Below are positions 24,938 through 33,536 of a stretch of 64,000 nt of DNA, one piece after another. Location of the stretch: the NCBI RefSeq assembly GCF_030077735.1, contig NZ_JASJEU010000008.1, positions 104,463-168,462 on the forward strand, given 5' to 3'. The position numbers and the translations under genes were made by a program. How positions within the stretch are numbered: the stretch's first letter is position 1; every line of letters starts with the position of its first letter. The notes beneath the pieces are model-generated. The model saw only the letters and a program-made list of their open reading frames with translations, did not search any database and was not told where the DNA came from. The DNA comes from Gordonibacter faecis. Lineage in GTDB: Bacteria > Actinomycetota > Coriobacteriia > Coriobacteriales > Eggerthellaceae.

Positions 24938-25069
24938 GGTAGTTCCTTTCTTTCATCGTGCGATTTACCTGCGGAAACGGAATGTGCGGAACGTGCGGCG
25001 CCGCCTCTCGACGGCGACCCCGCCACACGACAGAAGGTCGCGCGCCGGGGGCGGGGCGGCACGGAGTCG

Positions 25070-25444
25070 CTAGTTGAAACGGTCAAGGAGGTTTCTCATC
25101 TGCTCACGCGTTGCGCGGTCGCCGTCACGGTACCTGCCAATGACAACGCCCACAGCTGCGAACACGGCCAACAGTACGGTCGGCCAGAAACCCACAATAA
25201 GAATGAGGGCCGCCGCCACAAAACCGATGATGCCGTACACCACCGCATGGGTGTTGTTCTGCACATACGGCGAGACAGCGCGCTTGAAGCTTGCGTACAC
25301 GCCGCGGTCCTTCGCCTCGGATGCCGTGTTGGCAACCACGTCGGAGGGCGTGTTCGCCGGCCGCTGTTGCTGCTGGCCGCCGCGTGAGGCGGCTTTGGCG
25401 TTCCCGCCATTCATCTTCATTGCCGATTGGGTCATTTTTGCCAC
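25070..25444 (-). CDS. DUF2273 small membrane protein of the Asp23 operon
   Basis: This 124-residue protein has an N-terminal 45 residues that are Gln/Asn/Ala-rich and polar. Residues about 65-105 contain two close membrane helices (AVVYGIIGFVAAALILIVGF and PTVLLAVFAAVGVVIGRY) followed by the short charged tail typical of DUF2273. In Asp23 operons this small protein accompanies AmaP and Asp23 in the membrane. The exact role is unknown. The ATG lies 4 bases after the stop of the AmaP gene, with AAGGAGGTGG directly before it. Confidence 0.85.
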   Translation of the reverse strand: MAKMTQSAMKMNGGNAKAASRGGQQQQRPANTPSDVVANTASEAKDRGVYASFKRAVSPYVQNNTHAVVYGIIGFVAAALILIVGFWPTVLLAVFAAVGVVIGRYRDGDRATREQMRNLLDRFN

Positions 25445-25448
25445 CTCC

Positions 25449-26072
25449 TTACTTGGTCACGGCGTGCGCCGGCACCGGCTGAGTGTGGTGCTGACGATTC
25501 GTGTCCTCGGAGTACTTCGTGGCCTGCTGCGTGAAGGCCGGGGTTACCACGTCGGCGTCGCCAGCGAACGTGATGCGCACGGAGTCAACGGGGTAGCCGG
25601 TGAAGGCCTCCAGCGTTGCGGCGATCTCGTCCTGCAGCTTCGCGCCCAGTTCGCCCAGCTCAGCGTTGCGGCCGGGGTCAATCTTGGCGTGGATGGCCAT
25701 GCGCGGGTCGTGCTTGTTGGTGATGTCCACCTTCACGTTCTTGGTGGCCAGGCCATGATGCGAATCCACCACGTGCTTCACCGTTGACTGGATGGCGTTC
25801 TGCGTGATAGCCACGCTGCCGTTGTCGCGCTCAAGTTCCAGCTGCGCGTTCTTGCCGGGGGCCGTGAGGGCGCGAATGAGCACCACCAGAAGGCCAACCG
25901 CCGTGATGCCCAGGAGCACCGCTTCCACCACATAGAACCACGGCATGGACATGAGCCACGCAATGGCGGGGAACAGCGGCTCCCACGCAAACCACAAGGC
26001 CGCGAGCACGCCGATGCCAAGCACTGCGGCAACGACGAACACGATCATGCAGAAGCGTTTGAACTTTCCCAT
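25449..26072 (-). CDS. amaP: AmaP-type membrane anchor for Asp23
   Basis: This protein has 207 residues from the ATG complementary to 26070-26072 (AAAGGCGG upstream). An in-frame upstream start would add an Arg-rich lead. Two membrane helices lie at about 5-27 and 40-75, then a cytoplasmic Asp23-like domain (SVAITQNAIQSTVKHVVDSH, VKVDITNKHDPRMAIHAKID). In staphylococci AmaP recruits Asp23 to the membrane, and the gene order AmaP, DUF2273, Asp23 here supports the same complex. No strong promoter is recognised in the 226 bases upstream, which otherwise hold nothing I can name. Confidence 0.85.
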   Translation of the reverse strand: MGKFKRFCMIVFVVAAVLGIGVLAALWFAWEPLFPAIAWLMSMPWFYVVEAVLLGITAVGLLVVLIRALTAPGKNAQLELERDNGSVAITQNAIQSTVKHVVDSHHGLATKNVKVDITNKHDPRMAIHAKIDPGRNAELGELGAKLQDEIAATLEAFTGYPVDSVRITFAGDADVVTPAFTQQATKYSEDTNRQHHTQPVPAHAVTK

Positions 26073-26298
26073 ATGTGCCGCCTTTCTTTCTCGTGCGCGC
26101 AACGCAGTGTGCGGCGCGCCATCGGATAGAGTGCGACCACTCTAGAAGAAAGGATTGGCAGGGGTAACTGGTTGTACGGAAGTGCGGCCGGGCTATTGCC
26201 TTCACGTTAGCCACTCGGTAAGTAGGCTATTCGGGAGGCCAGTGAGTGCGCGAATGGTCCCACTGGCGGCGGCTGGGCTGCGTGTGTTGGTGTGGCGG

Positions 26299-27363
26299 TT
26301 AGAGAAGTTCGGTGAGTGTGAAGAGTTGAGGCTGGGGGATGGGCTCGGGCGGGACCTCGTGGAATTCGAAGGGCTCGTTCGCACGGGCGCGTATGGCGGC
26401 GTTGAACGCGAGTTCAGCTTCTTCGAGGTTCTCAACAGGTGCTATAACGTAGGTCTTCATCTCGGTGGAGCCATCTTTATAGGTGGCGCTGAGGTGAAGG
26501 CGCGCTTGTGCCAGCATATCTGCGTATATGCGCAGAAGGCGAATGTGAAGGGTGTCTTGTAGCTCGACGTTCCGGTTGCGGGTGTAGCTGTAGAATTCGG
26601 CTCTCTCTGCGTCGTACAGTTCGGCCAGTTCACCTTCCAGCGGGAACGAAACGCGGAGGGCGCGCCAGGTGTGCACGCTGTCGAAGTGCTGGTCATCGTA
26701 GGGTACGGTAAAACTTTTAGCTCGGTCTATAATGGAAGAGGGGCCCTCCTGGTTCGAACCAAATTCAGTGCTGCGCGTGTAAAAAAGTATCCGATCGCCT
26801 TCCACCTCATACGTGAGCGAAGCAATGTTTGTACCGACGCAGGTCAGGTTGAACTCGTAGGCTACTGACAGGTAGCGTCGACCCTCGTCGGGTGCTTCGT
26901 CGGCATGATTGGGATCAATTTCCGGGTCGCTATGCCATACCTTTAATGCGCAGTGGTGACCGAAGTCATCCAAGCTGAGCGTGACGGTTTTCCCTGGCGT
27001 CCCCTCCGGGTTTTCGCTTGCGTAGGCGGCGAGGGCGAACATGTTAGCTGGCGCGGGGGCCGGGTTTGCGCTCGTGCTTGTTGCGTCGCCGTTGGGCCTC
27101 GCAAACAGGGAAAACGCTGCGGTGCCGCCAAGCGCAACGGCGCACGTTGCCACGAAGGCTCCCGCGACGAAGCGCCGACGGGAGACGGGCTGCGCGGTGC
27201 GCTGGTGGGCTCCCCGCTGGGTGCGGCGCTGCTGGGAGCGAACGCGCGCTTCCGCAGCGCGCACCTGCCGCACTTCATCTCGCACGGCTTGGTGCACCCG
27301 CTCCGGCATCTCGATATCGTCCATAAGCGTGCGGTAGTCGAGGCCACTATTCGCGTGTTTCAT
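26299..27363 (-). CDS. Membrane partner of the ECF sigma factor (probable anti-sigma)
   Basis: This protein has 354 residues from the ATG complementary to 27361-27363, with AAGGAGG 6 bases upstream. Residues 1-65 form a cytoplasmic, Arg/Gln-rich helical part that begins MKHANSGLDYRTLMDDIEMP. Residues about 72-96 are a membrane helix (RRRFVAGAFVATCAVALGGT). The remaining 250 residues lie outside and contain beta-type segments and a helical region near the end. The start lies 17 bases inside the sigma factor gene, so the two are coupled. The layout suits an anti-sigma factor whose external domain senses an envelope signal (inference). No zinc-binding ZAS motif is visible. Confidence 0.7.
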   Translation of the reverse strand: MKHANSGLDYRTLMDDIEMPERVHQAVRDEVRQVRAAEARVRSQQRRTQRGAHQRTAQPVSRRRFVAGAFVATCAVALGGTAAFSLFARPNGDATSTSANPAPAPANMFALAAYASENPEGTPGKTVTLSLDDFGHHCALKVWHSDPEIDPNHADEAPDEGRRYLSVAYEFNLTCVGTNIASLTYEVEGDRILFYTRSTEFGSNQEGPSSIIDRAKSFTVPYDDQHFDSVHTWRALRVSFPLEGELAELYDAERAEFYSYTRNRNVELQDTLHIRLLRIYADMLAQARLHLSATYKDGSTEMKTYVIAPVENLEEAELAFNAAIRARANEPFEFHEVPPEPIPQPQLFTLTELL

Positions 27364-27880
27364 GAGAAGCCTCCTTCTCCAACAAGCCCTTGAGCTGCGT
27401 CCGCGCACGTCGCAGGCGCGAGCGCACCGTGCCGGGCAAACAGCGCACCATGCGCGCAATCTCTTCGGTCGCGTACCCTTCGTAGTAATACAGATGAACA
27501 ATCAGCCGCGTGGAGACGGGAAGCTTGGCCAGCGCGAGCCCCACTTCACTCTCGCGGAAGGCGCGCACGCTTTCGCTTTCTTCGACCGCCTCCTCAAACT
27601 GCGTGTCCCGGAAGGTGTCCGTCAGGTTGTTGTGTCGCTTCCAGGCAGATCGGTGCAGGTCGCGACCGCAATTGATGGTGGTGCGGATGAGCCACGCCTT
27701 CAAGTGCTCGTCGTCAACAAACGCCGTCGAGTCCTTTAGCAGGCGGACGAACACCTCTTGGCAAAGGTCGTCCGCGTCGTGCGGCGATTGCGTCTGGCTG
27801 AGCGCAAGGCGCCAGACCGTGCTTCCCCATAAGCGCATGGCGCGCTCTATGAAGTCGTCCGATCTAAGGTGTGATTGCAT
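27347..27880 (-). CDS. ECF RNA polymerase sigma factor (sigma-70 family)
   Basis: This protein has 177 residues from the ATG complementary to 27878-27880, with AAGGAGG 12 bases upstream. Region 2 shows LALSQTQSPHDADDLCQEVF and VRLLKD, with core-binding and -10 recognition helices. Region 4 shows LPVSTRLIVHLYYYEGYATE followed by EIARMVRCLPGTVRSRLRRA, the -35 helix-turn-helix. There is no region 1 or 3, as expected for the ECF group. The next gene, overlapping by 17 bases, encodes a one-helix membrane protein likely to hold it inactive. The target promoters are unknown. The ACT-domain gene is divergent about 200 bases away. Confidence 0.92.
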   Translation of the reverse strand: MQSHLRSDDFIERAMRLWGSTVWRLALSQTQSPHDADDLCQEVFVRLLKDSTAFVDDEHLKAWLIRTTINCGRDLHRSAWKRHNNLTDTFRDTQFEEAVEESESVRAFRESEVGLALAKLPVSTRLIVHLYYYEGYATEEIARMVRCLPGTVRSRLRRARTQLKGLLEKEASHETRE

Positions 27881-28077
27881 GCGGTTTCTTAAGCCTCCTT
27901 GACACCAACACGAAACGCGCGAGCAGAATGTGCCGGGAACCAAGAATTATCTTACGCGCCCCGCCGAACCTTCCCGTTTTTCTGGGGAACGGGCCGGTCG
28001 GCCGGGGCGGCATGCTATCATGCTGTGAAGTAAAAGGTAGGCGCTGTTCGGCGAACCATGGAGGAAGGAACCACCCT

Positions 28078-28347
28078 ATGAAGTGCGTTATTTCGGTTTT
28101 GGGCAAGGATCGCAGCGGTATCGTGGCCGCCGTGTCGACGGCGCTGGCAGAATGCGGCGCGAACATCGACGACATCAGCCAAACCATTCTGGACGACATC
28201 TTCTCCATGACCATGCTCACCACGCTGAACCCGTCCGTGGCCGATTTTAACACCGTCCAAGAACGCCTCGAAAAAGAAGGCGAATCCCTCGGCGTCCAAA
28301 TAATCATCCAACGCGAAGACGTCTTCCAATATATGTACAAAATATAG
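28078..28347 (+). CDS. ACT-domain regulatory protein (UPF0237 type)
   Basis: This 89-residue protein starts at ATG 28078, with GGAGGAAGGAACC upstream. A longer frame exists but lacks a start site of this quality. It opens MKCVISVLGKDRSGIVAAVS, the ACT ligand-binding loop, followed by ALAECGANIDDISQTIL and a second beta-alpha-beta unit. Its size and spacing match the ACT proteins annotated as UPF0237, which are often encoded next to a PFL2/UPF0210 gene (not present here). A regulatory amino-acid-binding role in the cytoplasm is inferred from the fold. A CCCCGC/GCGGGG hairpin follows the stop at 28364-28380. Confidence 0.88.
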   Translation: MKCVISVLGKDRSGIVAAVSTALAECGANIDDISQTILDDIFSMTMLTTLNPSVADFNTVQERLEKEGESLGVQIIIQREDVFQYMYKI

Positions 28348-28513
28348 AGGGCGAACGCAGGGAGGCCCCGCTAAGCGGGGATGAGGGATCCGCGCGGCGT
28401 CAGCTGTAAGTCTCTCGGTTGGCACCACCCGGGATTCTTCTTTTTCGGCGTTGACCGAAGGTGCTCAGGACGAGGGGTATGTCAATCCTGGCCTAACAGA
28501 GAGGGCGGGAGAA

Positions 28514-28658
28514 ATTGGCACAGATCGCCCTTTATGTACATGTTGAGCGGCCAGGTACGGCTTCCAAAAAATGGCGAACAGGCGTTTCTTTATTGACGTC
28601 AAAAAGACCGCGGTTCCGAGAGGTGCAAATCCGTACATAAACGGCCGTTTGTGCCAAT
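28514..28658. repeat. MITE-like 145-bp palindromic element, copy 1
   Basis: The ends form a 26-bp terminal inverted repeat with 22 matches, starting ATTGGCACA and ending at the shared TTTATGTAC. The interior contains GAAACGCCTGTTCGC on the minus strand. A second copy with the same interior lies at 63801-63938 in the opposite orientation. No intact protein is encoded; a minus-strand frame across it is a by-product. Confidence 0.7.
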
Positions 28659-28727
28659 AAGAGGCAATGTGGATGTCGAAGATAGCGACCGGTATTGCCC
28701 ATCTTCCGCTTCGCGCGTGCAAATAAT

Positions 28728-29131
28728 GTGACGCGCTTGCGCGCTACTAATTACGCCAGAAACACCCCATATCCCTCGCTTTATGACGCGGGCTGACTGG
28801 CCTGATGGTTCAATTGATAGGCAGGTTGGCCGAAGGGACTGTAACAAAAGCCCTCGATCTGCTAGGTTTGATATTTGCTGAACGGCAAGGGCAGAGCCCT
28901 TGCCCAAAGGAATACCTGCGAATTAGACTTTGCCGCAACCCCGTTCGCGCAAAGTGCGAAAACCCAGATCACGAGTGTGTTCTCCGCCTGCGGCGGAGAT
29001 GGCGATTCAAGAATTGTCCCGGAATGCGGAGACTCCCAGACAAGTGTTGATGACTACACTAAAATGCCCTCGTAATAATGTTAGGGAGCAGTATGTCCTT
29101 TGGCGTAATAGCTAGCGCGTAAGCGCGTCAC
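28728..29131. repeat. Nested palindromic repeat element, copy A
   Basis: This 404-bp element is bounded by inverted ends. The left end is GTGACGCGCTTGCGCGCTA, and the complement of the right end is GTGACGCGCTTACGCGCTA; both continue to ATTACGCCA. It contains TTTATGACGCGGGCTGAC near the left end, a REP hairpin at 28884-28904 and the conserved core GTTCGCGCAAAGTGCGAAAA near 28943. Related elements are copies B (38564-38911) and C (58088-58419). The 28348-29162 interval holds only this element, the MITE-like element and short hairpins. Confidence 0.75.
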
Positions 29132-29162
29132 ACTTTGCGTTCGCTTCGCTAGAGTGACAAGC

Positions 29163-29429
29163 TTAGAAGTCAATCAAGTCGCTAACCTTCACGTTGAGTG
29201 CATCGGCAATTTTAATAATTAGTTCGAAGCTAACCCGAACTTTCCCTTGCTCGATTCGGTACACATAAGAGTGTGAGCTGGTGTGGCCTATCATGCCGGC
29301 AAGTTGGCGCTGTGTGAGGCCTTCCTCCGCGCGCTTCTTCGCAATAGCCTCGCCCAATCGGGCATATCTGCTGTCTAACGCTTCTTCCATGATTTGGAAT
29401 ATAGTAATCCATTTCTTACTGGATGGCAT
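29163..29429 (-). CDS. XRE-family helix-turn-helix regulator
   Basis: This protein has 88 residues from the ATG complementary to 29427-29429. A shorter start at 29390 (74 residues) is possible because neither has a strong ribosome site. The HTH_3 domain spans about 25-85: RLGEAIAKKRAEEGLTQRQL, AGMIGHTSSHSYVYRIEQGK and ELIIKIADALNVKVSDLIDF. The repressor-type fold binds DNA as a dimer. There is no partner domain, so its ligand or target is not evident. It stands alone between a repeat element and the amidohydrolase terminator. Confidence 0.85.
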   Translation of the reverse strand: MPSSKKWITIFQIMEEALDSRYARLGEAIAKKRAEEGLTQRQLAGMIGHTSSHSYVYRIEQGKVRVSFELIIKIADALNVKVSDLIDF

Positions 29430-29436
29430 ACAAATA

Positions 29437-29468
29437 CATGCGCCCCGGCCTTTCGGTTGGGGCGCATG
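29437..29468 (-). terminator. Hairpin terminator after the amidohydrolase gene
   Basis: A perfect 10-bp stem, CATGCGCCCC (29437-29446) with GGGGCGCATG (29459-29468), and a 12-base loop. It lies about 40 bases beyond the amidohydrolase stop on the minus strand. The following TATTTG is only weakly T-rich. Confidence 0.6.
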
Positions 29469-29510
29469 CTTCTTGCGGGTGTTGCTAACTACTAGTGTTC
29501 GCTAACCTTC

Positions 29511-31184
29511 TTATGCCTCGTACACAACCTTGCCGCCGAGGATGGTCTTTTCTACCTTGGCGTCGCGGATGTCGGTCGGGTCGGCGGAGGCGAAGCAGTC
29601 GCGGTCGAGGATGGCGAAGTCGGCGAAGTTGCCTACCTCAACCGAGCCCATCTTGTCGTCGTCATGGCTGAAGAACGCAGAGTTCTTCGTCCACATGATG
29701 AGGGCCTGGATGGGGGTAACCTTGGACTCGTCGCCCTTGGACAGCGTCTTGCCCGTGGTTTCGTCCAAGCGCGTGACGGCGTAGTACATGCCAAGCATCG
29801 GGCTGGGCGACACAACCGGGCTGTCGGAGCTGCCGCCGGCCAGAATGCCGTTGGCGAACATCAAACCAGGCGACTGGAAGCGCTCAACCTGCTCAGGCCA
29901 GAACAGCGGCTCTTCGCCCATCTGGGAGACGAGCGTCGGCTGCAGGCACACGCCCACGCCGAGTTCCTTCATGATGGGCCACTGATCCTCGTAGGGAAGC
30001 TGGTAGTGAATCAGGTAGTGACGCAGTTCCTTCACCGGGCGAATCTTATTGGCTTCCTGGAACGCATGCAGCGCACGGTCCTCGGAAAGGTCGCCGATGG
30101 TGTGAATGCCGAACTGCCAGCCAAGCTCGGTTGCCTTGCACACCAGCGCATCGATCTCTTCCTGGGAGTAAATGGTGTCACCGTAGAAGCCGGGGCGCTG
30201 ACGGTACTCGCGACGCTTCATAGCGGCCGTGAAGGCAGCGGTGATACCGTCCAGCGTAACCTTGCAGCCGTTCAGCTTCAGCATGTCATCGCCAAAGCCG
30301 GTGACACAGTCCATTTCCTCAAGGCGCTGCATATTCTCTTCAAACGAACCAAACTGCGGATCGAGATAGAACATGCAGTTGGCGCGATAGGTGAGAAGAC
30401 CCTGCCTGTGAGCTTCGTTGTAGATATGCATCTGCTTGTAGTTAAGGTTAGCGTCGATGGCGCTGGTAATGCCAAAGGAGTTGAGGCGCTTACCAATAAG
30501 TACGAGGCTTTCAAGATGCTCTTCGTCCGTCAGCGGAGGCTTGGTGGCAAGCATGGGCTGCAGGGCGCCGTTCTCATATAGCACGCCGTCGAGTTCGCCG
30601 TCGTCGTAATGGCCAATTTCGGCGCCTTCAGGCTGCGGCGTATCCTTCGTGTAACCGCACGCTTCGAGTGCCATCGAGTTCGCGATAAGGGTGTGAACGG
30701 ACATGTGAAGCAGCAGAACGGGGTTGTTCGGCGCAATTGCATCGAGGTCGCGGCGCGTAATGAGTTCCTGGCTGTCTTCCCAAATAAGCTCGTTCCAGCC
30801 GTCGCCTTCAATCCACACGCCATCAGGAGTGTTCGCAGCCTTCTCGGCCACCGCATCAAGGATGGCCTGGCGGCTGGTCACGCCATTGAAGTCAAGGTTG
30901 AGCATGCTTTCGCCGGTCCACTTGCAGTGCATGTGGCACTCAACGAAACCAGGGGTGAGAATCTTGCCGGACGCGTCGATGATCTCGGTGTGCTCGCCAA
31001 CATACTGATCCATGTCGGCGGCCGTTCCCACGGCGATAACCTTGCCGTCCTTGGCGGCCACGCCACCGTCTTCAATGATGGGGAAGTCGGTCTTGCCTTC
31101 CTTCACCTCGTCGCACGTGATGGCGACGGTGTAGATCTTGGGATGCTTAATTACCAGGTCGGCCTCGGGATACCACGTTTTCAT
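29511..31184 (-). CDS. YtcJ-like metal-dependent amidohydrolase (Amidohydro_3)
   Basis: This protein has 557 residues from the ATG complementary to 31182-31184, with GAAGAGGAGGC upstream. The first metal-binding motif is GFVECHMHCKW (HxH). HDD and His residues in FGIHTIGDLSEDRALHAF and RHYLIHYQLPYED, and the late GGSSDSPVVSPSPMLGMYYA (metal-binding Asp), complete the amidohydrolase set. The C-terminal beta sandwich ends ADFAILDRDCFASADPTDIR, typical of cytoplasmic YtcJ-like hydrolases and imidazolonepropionase relatives. The substrate is unknown, likely an amide or cyclic amide. It is divergent from a membrane permease-like gene, so import and hydrolysis of one substrate is plausible (inference). 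No signal peptide is seen. Confidence 0.9.
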   Translation of the reverse strand: MKTWYPEADLVIKHPKIYTVAITCDEVKEGKTDFPIIEDGGVAAKDGKVIAVGTAADMDQYVGEHTEIIDASGKILTPGFVECHMHCKWTGESMLNLDFNGVTSRQAILDAVAEKAANTPDGVWIEGDGWNELIWEDSQELITRRDLDAIAPNNPVLLLHMSVHTLIANSMALEACGYTKDTPQPEGAEIGHYDDGELDGVLYENGALQPMLATKPPLTDEEHLESLVLIGKRLNSFGITSAIDANLNYKQMHIYNEAHRQGLLTYRANCMFYLDPQFGSFEENMQRLEEMDCVTGFGDDMLKLNGCKVTLDGITAAFTAAMKRREYRQRPGFYGDTIYSQEEIDALVCKATELGWQFGIHTIGDLSEDRALHAFQEANKIRPVKELRHYLIHYQLPYEDQWPIMKELGVGVCLQPTLVSQMGEEPLFWPEQVERFQSPGLMFANGILAGGSSDSPVVSPSPMLGMYYAVTRLDETTGKTLSKGDESKVTPIQALIMWTKNSAFFSHDDDKMGSVEVGNFADFAILDRDCFASADPTDIRDAKVEKTILGGKVVYEA

Positions 31185-31579
31185 AGTGCCTCCTCTTCGT
31201 TGTTTGGTGATCGCAAAAGTGAAGAAGCAATTTGCCTGGCGCACAAACTCACAACCCGTGCTTCGCAGGCAAAAACTGAAACTATGGTGTAACCCCCTGC
31301 GACACAGAATACGGGATGCGAATAGCAACCCGCCATCGATCTAAAGCATGATATATCTGAGCCAATTATCATACTTTCGAACGATTTCCAACCGCCCAAA
31401 GCCTTGGGTATGATGGCTCCAATCCTTCCTCGGATTATCGTTTTTTTATAACCGCACCGGCGGCGAGCGACCCGATGTCCTCGTCCGCAGGGGAGCGACA
31501 ACACCCTGATAGCAGGTAGTTTTTGGTGTGTTGCGTTCGGTGCGTTTCTATCCTATGGATTCGAGAGAAGGTGTCATCA
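31185..31579. other. Divergent control region between amidohydrolase and permease
   Basis: This 395-base spacer carries ribosome sites at both ends and a T-rich stretch near 31440-31448. A partial dyad GCCTGGCGCA / TGCTTCGCAGGC (about 31229-31267) could be an operator. No convincing consensus promoter was picked out. Confidence 0.35.
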
Positions 31580-32812
31580 ATGGAGAACACCCTTAACGAT
31601 ACGGAAGCCGTCGTCGAGACGTCATCAGCTGCTGAAACGCCGTCGACGGCGTGCTCCCGCAAAGAGATTCTGCCCGCGTTTTGTATTACCGTTGTTGCGG
31701 CTGTCGCGCTGTATGTTTTGATGATGTATCTGCAGCCCATGCTCATGAACAACAACTTCATCTACGATTTCGGTACGATGATGTCGGGCTGCATGGAAGG
31801 CTCAATTGAGTACTACGTTGCTTGGTTCTTCGCCGACCTGACCGAGGGTTCGTTCATCGCGGCGCTCCCGGCTTCTATCGGCATGATTATCATGGGCTTT
31901 GTGGCGGCTGCTCTTGAGCGCAAGAAGTCCAAGCACGCCGGCACGGGCGTTGCGGGCAACGGCCACATTTTCCTAGCTATGTTCCTCACCACGTGCGCTG
32001 CCCTCATCCTGGGCCAGGTTATTTACGGTAGCCTGTTCTCCAGTGGTTGGATCCCGACGTTCGCCGTCGTGCTGACCGTGCAGGTGTTTGTGATTTTCTA
32101 TGGCGTGAACTGGAAGAAGATTCTCACGTCGCTCATCGTGGGTACCATTATTACGTTCCCGGTATGCTACTGGCTGCTGTATGGCATCGTGTCGCCGCTT
32201 GGCTTGCCGCTGTTCATCGCCGTGTCTGTGGGCGTTGCCATCGTGGTGCCTCTGTGCTCGCTCATTTTCCGCCTCATGCCGTGGATGGACATTCCGGCAC
32301 CGGCTCCGGGTTCGAACCCCACCGATCAGAACAAGAGCAAGTTCTTCGTGCATCAGATCCTCGGCGACATCGGTCAGCTGACCATCTGGGGCAGCTCCTG
32401 GGCTACTGTTGGTATGTACATTGGCGGCATCATCGGTTGGGTCATGAACCCGCTGCATCCCGCGTACGGCTCCGGCAACTTCCCGCTGCTCATTATGGTG
32501 CAGGTTGTGACGGGCGCGCTGGCCATCCTCATTTGGTATCCCAAGTGGAAGAAGAACGGCATGGCCTTCACGTTTGCGGGCATTGTGTTTGCATCCGCTA
32601 TCGTGAGTACCTATCCGCCTAGCTGGGCCATTGTTATTCCTACCATTATCATCGGCGCTGTGGTGTTCGCACCGTTGGTCGATTGGGTACTGAAGGTGTT
32701 CCGCTTCAAGGGCACGTACCATCCTATCTGCCTGATCCAGCTGTCCATCTTCACGGTGTGCGCCGCTTGGTCGTTTGCAGTGATGTACCTGATTATGCCG
32801 ATGCTCGCCTAA
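31580..32812 (+). CDS. Polytopic membrane protein, probable permease
   Basis: This 410-residue protein starts at ATG 31580, with GAGAGAAGG upstream. Residues 1-32 are polar. About ten hydrophobic helices follow (for example EILPAFCITVVAAVALYVLM, IFLAMFLTTCAALILGQVIY, IAVSVGVAIVVPLCSLIFRL). A central cytoplasmic or external loop near 230-260 is rich in Pro and Asn. I do not recognise a transporter family with confidence. The neighbouring divergent amidohydrolase and the two LuxR-type genes suggest a role in uptake of an amide-type nutrient (inference). A strong terminator lies 83 bases after the stop. Confidence 0.6.
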   Translation: MENTLNDTEAVVETSSAAETPSTACSRKEILPAFCITVVAAVALYVLMMYLQPMLMNNNFIYDFGTMMSGCMEGSIEYYVAWFFADLTEGSFIAALPASIGMIIMGFVAAALERKKSKHAGTGVAGNGHIFLAMFLTTCAALILGQVIYGSLFSSGWIPTFAVVLTVQVFVIFYGVNWKKILTSLIVGTIITFPVCYWLLYGIVSPLGLPLFIAVSVGVAIVVPLCSLIFRLMPWMDIPAPAPGSNPTDQNKSKFFVHQILGDIGQLTIWGSSWATVGMYIGGIIGWVMNPLHPAYGSGNFPLLIMVQVVTGALAILIWYPKWKKNGMAFTFAGIVFASAIVSTYPPSWAIVIPTIIIGAVVFAPLVDWVLKVFRFKGTYHPICLIQLSIFTVCAAWSFAVMYLIMPMLA

Positions 32813-32894
32813 ACGGCGATCCTCACTTTGGCTTAAAGCGTTTCGCATCTGCGTTGCGCTTTGAGTAGGGCTGAAGAGCCCATTCCCCAATAGG

Positions 32895-32932
32895 GCCCCC
32901 GCTGCACATACCCCCGCAGCGGGGGCTTCTGT
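32895..32932 (+). terminator. Rho-independent terminator
   Basis: A perfect 11-bp stem, GCCCCCGCTGC (32895-32905) with GCAGCGGGGGC (32916-32926), is followed by TTCTGTTT. It ends the permease transcript and lies between convergent genes. Confidence 0.85.
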
Positions 32933-32979
32933 TTGGTGGGGGGCTGGGGAAGGTGCTGGTGGGGCGCGTGTGGGCGCGG

Positions 32980-33471
32980 CTAGAGAGCCGTGTTGTACAG
33001 GCGAGCTACCAGCGCTGTGCGCGTGGAGATGTCCATCTTGGTAAAAATATTGCGAACGTGCGATTTCACCGTGGAAAGACTGATACACAGCATCTCAGCA
33101 ATTTCAGCGTTTGTGTGCCCCTTGGCAACCAGCAGCGCCACGTCGCGCTCGCGCGCGGTGAGGCCGGGAAGCTGAGGGGTATTGTTTGTTGTGTGTTCGC
33201 TCGGATTGGTGGAAGCGCCCGCGACAGCCGCCGCGCTCGCAGCGCCACCTTCGCCAGCAGGAGCGCTGGCGAGCTTGCTGGAACTCAGAGGAACAGAGGG
33301 GCTTTCCTCAGCGGTGTTGCTATCCAGCCCGCGGTAAAGCGGGGTCACCCGCAACGTGAACGACTCAGGGTCGGAGGGGTCGTCTTCCACGCGGATGCGA
33401 AAGCACACTCCCCGCGCATCTTCGAAGTCCAAATACCGGTCGGGCCCTTGGGCGGGCGTGGAACACGTCAT
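32980..33471 (-). CDS. LuxR-type DNA-binding regulator without receiver domain
   Basis: This protein has 163 residues from the ATG complementary to 33469-33471. An in-frame TTG 9 bases earlier sits too close to AAGGAGG. Residues 1-50 are an unrecognised small N-terminal domain (RYLDFEDARGVCFRIRVEDD). Residues 55-100 are a Ser/Ala/Pro linker. Residues about 102-163 are a LuxR helix-turn-helix: LPGLTARERDVALLVAKGHT, NAEIAEMLCISLSTVKSHVR, NIFTKMDI. There is no receiver or ligand-binding autoinducer domain. The leader carries a terminator-like hairpin (33494-33536). The target is unknown; the permease/amidohydrolase pair next door is the nearest candidate. Confidence 0.85.
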   Translation of the reverse strand: MTCSTPAQGPDRYLDFEDARGVCFRIRVEDDPSDPESFTLRVTPLYRGLDSNTAEESPSVPLSSSKLASAPAGEGGAASAAAVAGASTNPSEHTTNNTPQLPGLTARERDVALLVAKGHTNAEIAEMLCISLSTVKSHVRNIFTKMDISTRTALVARLYNTAL

Positions 33472-33493
33472 GGTGGACAACGCCTCCTTCGTA

Positions 33494-33536
33494 GAAAAAA
33501 TATGCCCCTGCTCCGGTAGCGACCCGGGACAGGGGC
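33494..33536 (-). terminator. Terminator-like hairpin in the leader of the LuxR gene
   Basis: Read on the minus strand, GCCCCTG (complement of 33530-33536) pairs with CAGGGGC (complement of 33504-33510), followed by ATATTTTTT. It lies just ahead of the ribosome site of the LuxR gene, so it would act as an attenuator, or as the end of a short leader RNA. Confidence 0.6.

Noticed and set aside
27864..28340. Minus-strand open frame opposite the ACT-domain gene
   Set aside because: The plus-strand ACT protein has a clear fold signature and a strong ribosome site; the opposite frame has neither.
28465..28722. Minus-strand open frame of 85 codons across the MITE-like repeat
   Set aside because: It follows the repeat element and breaks in the second copy at 63801-63938, so it is not conserved as protein.
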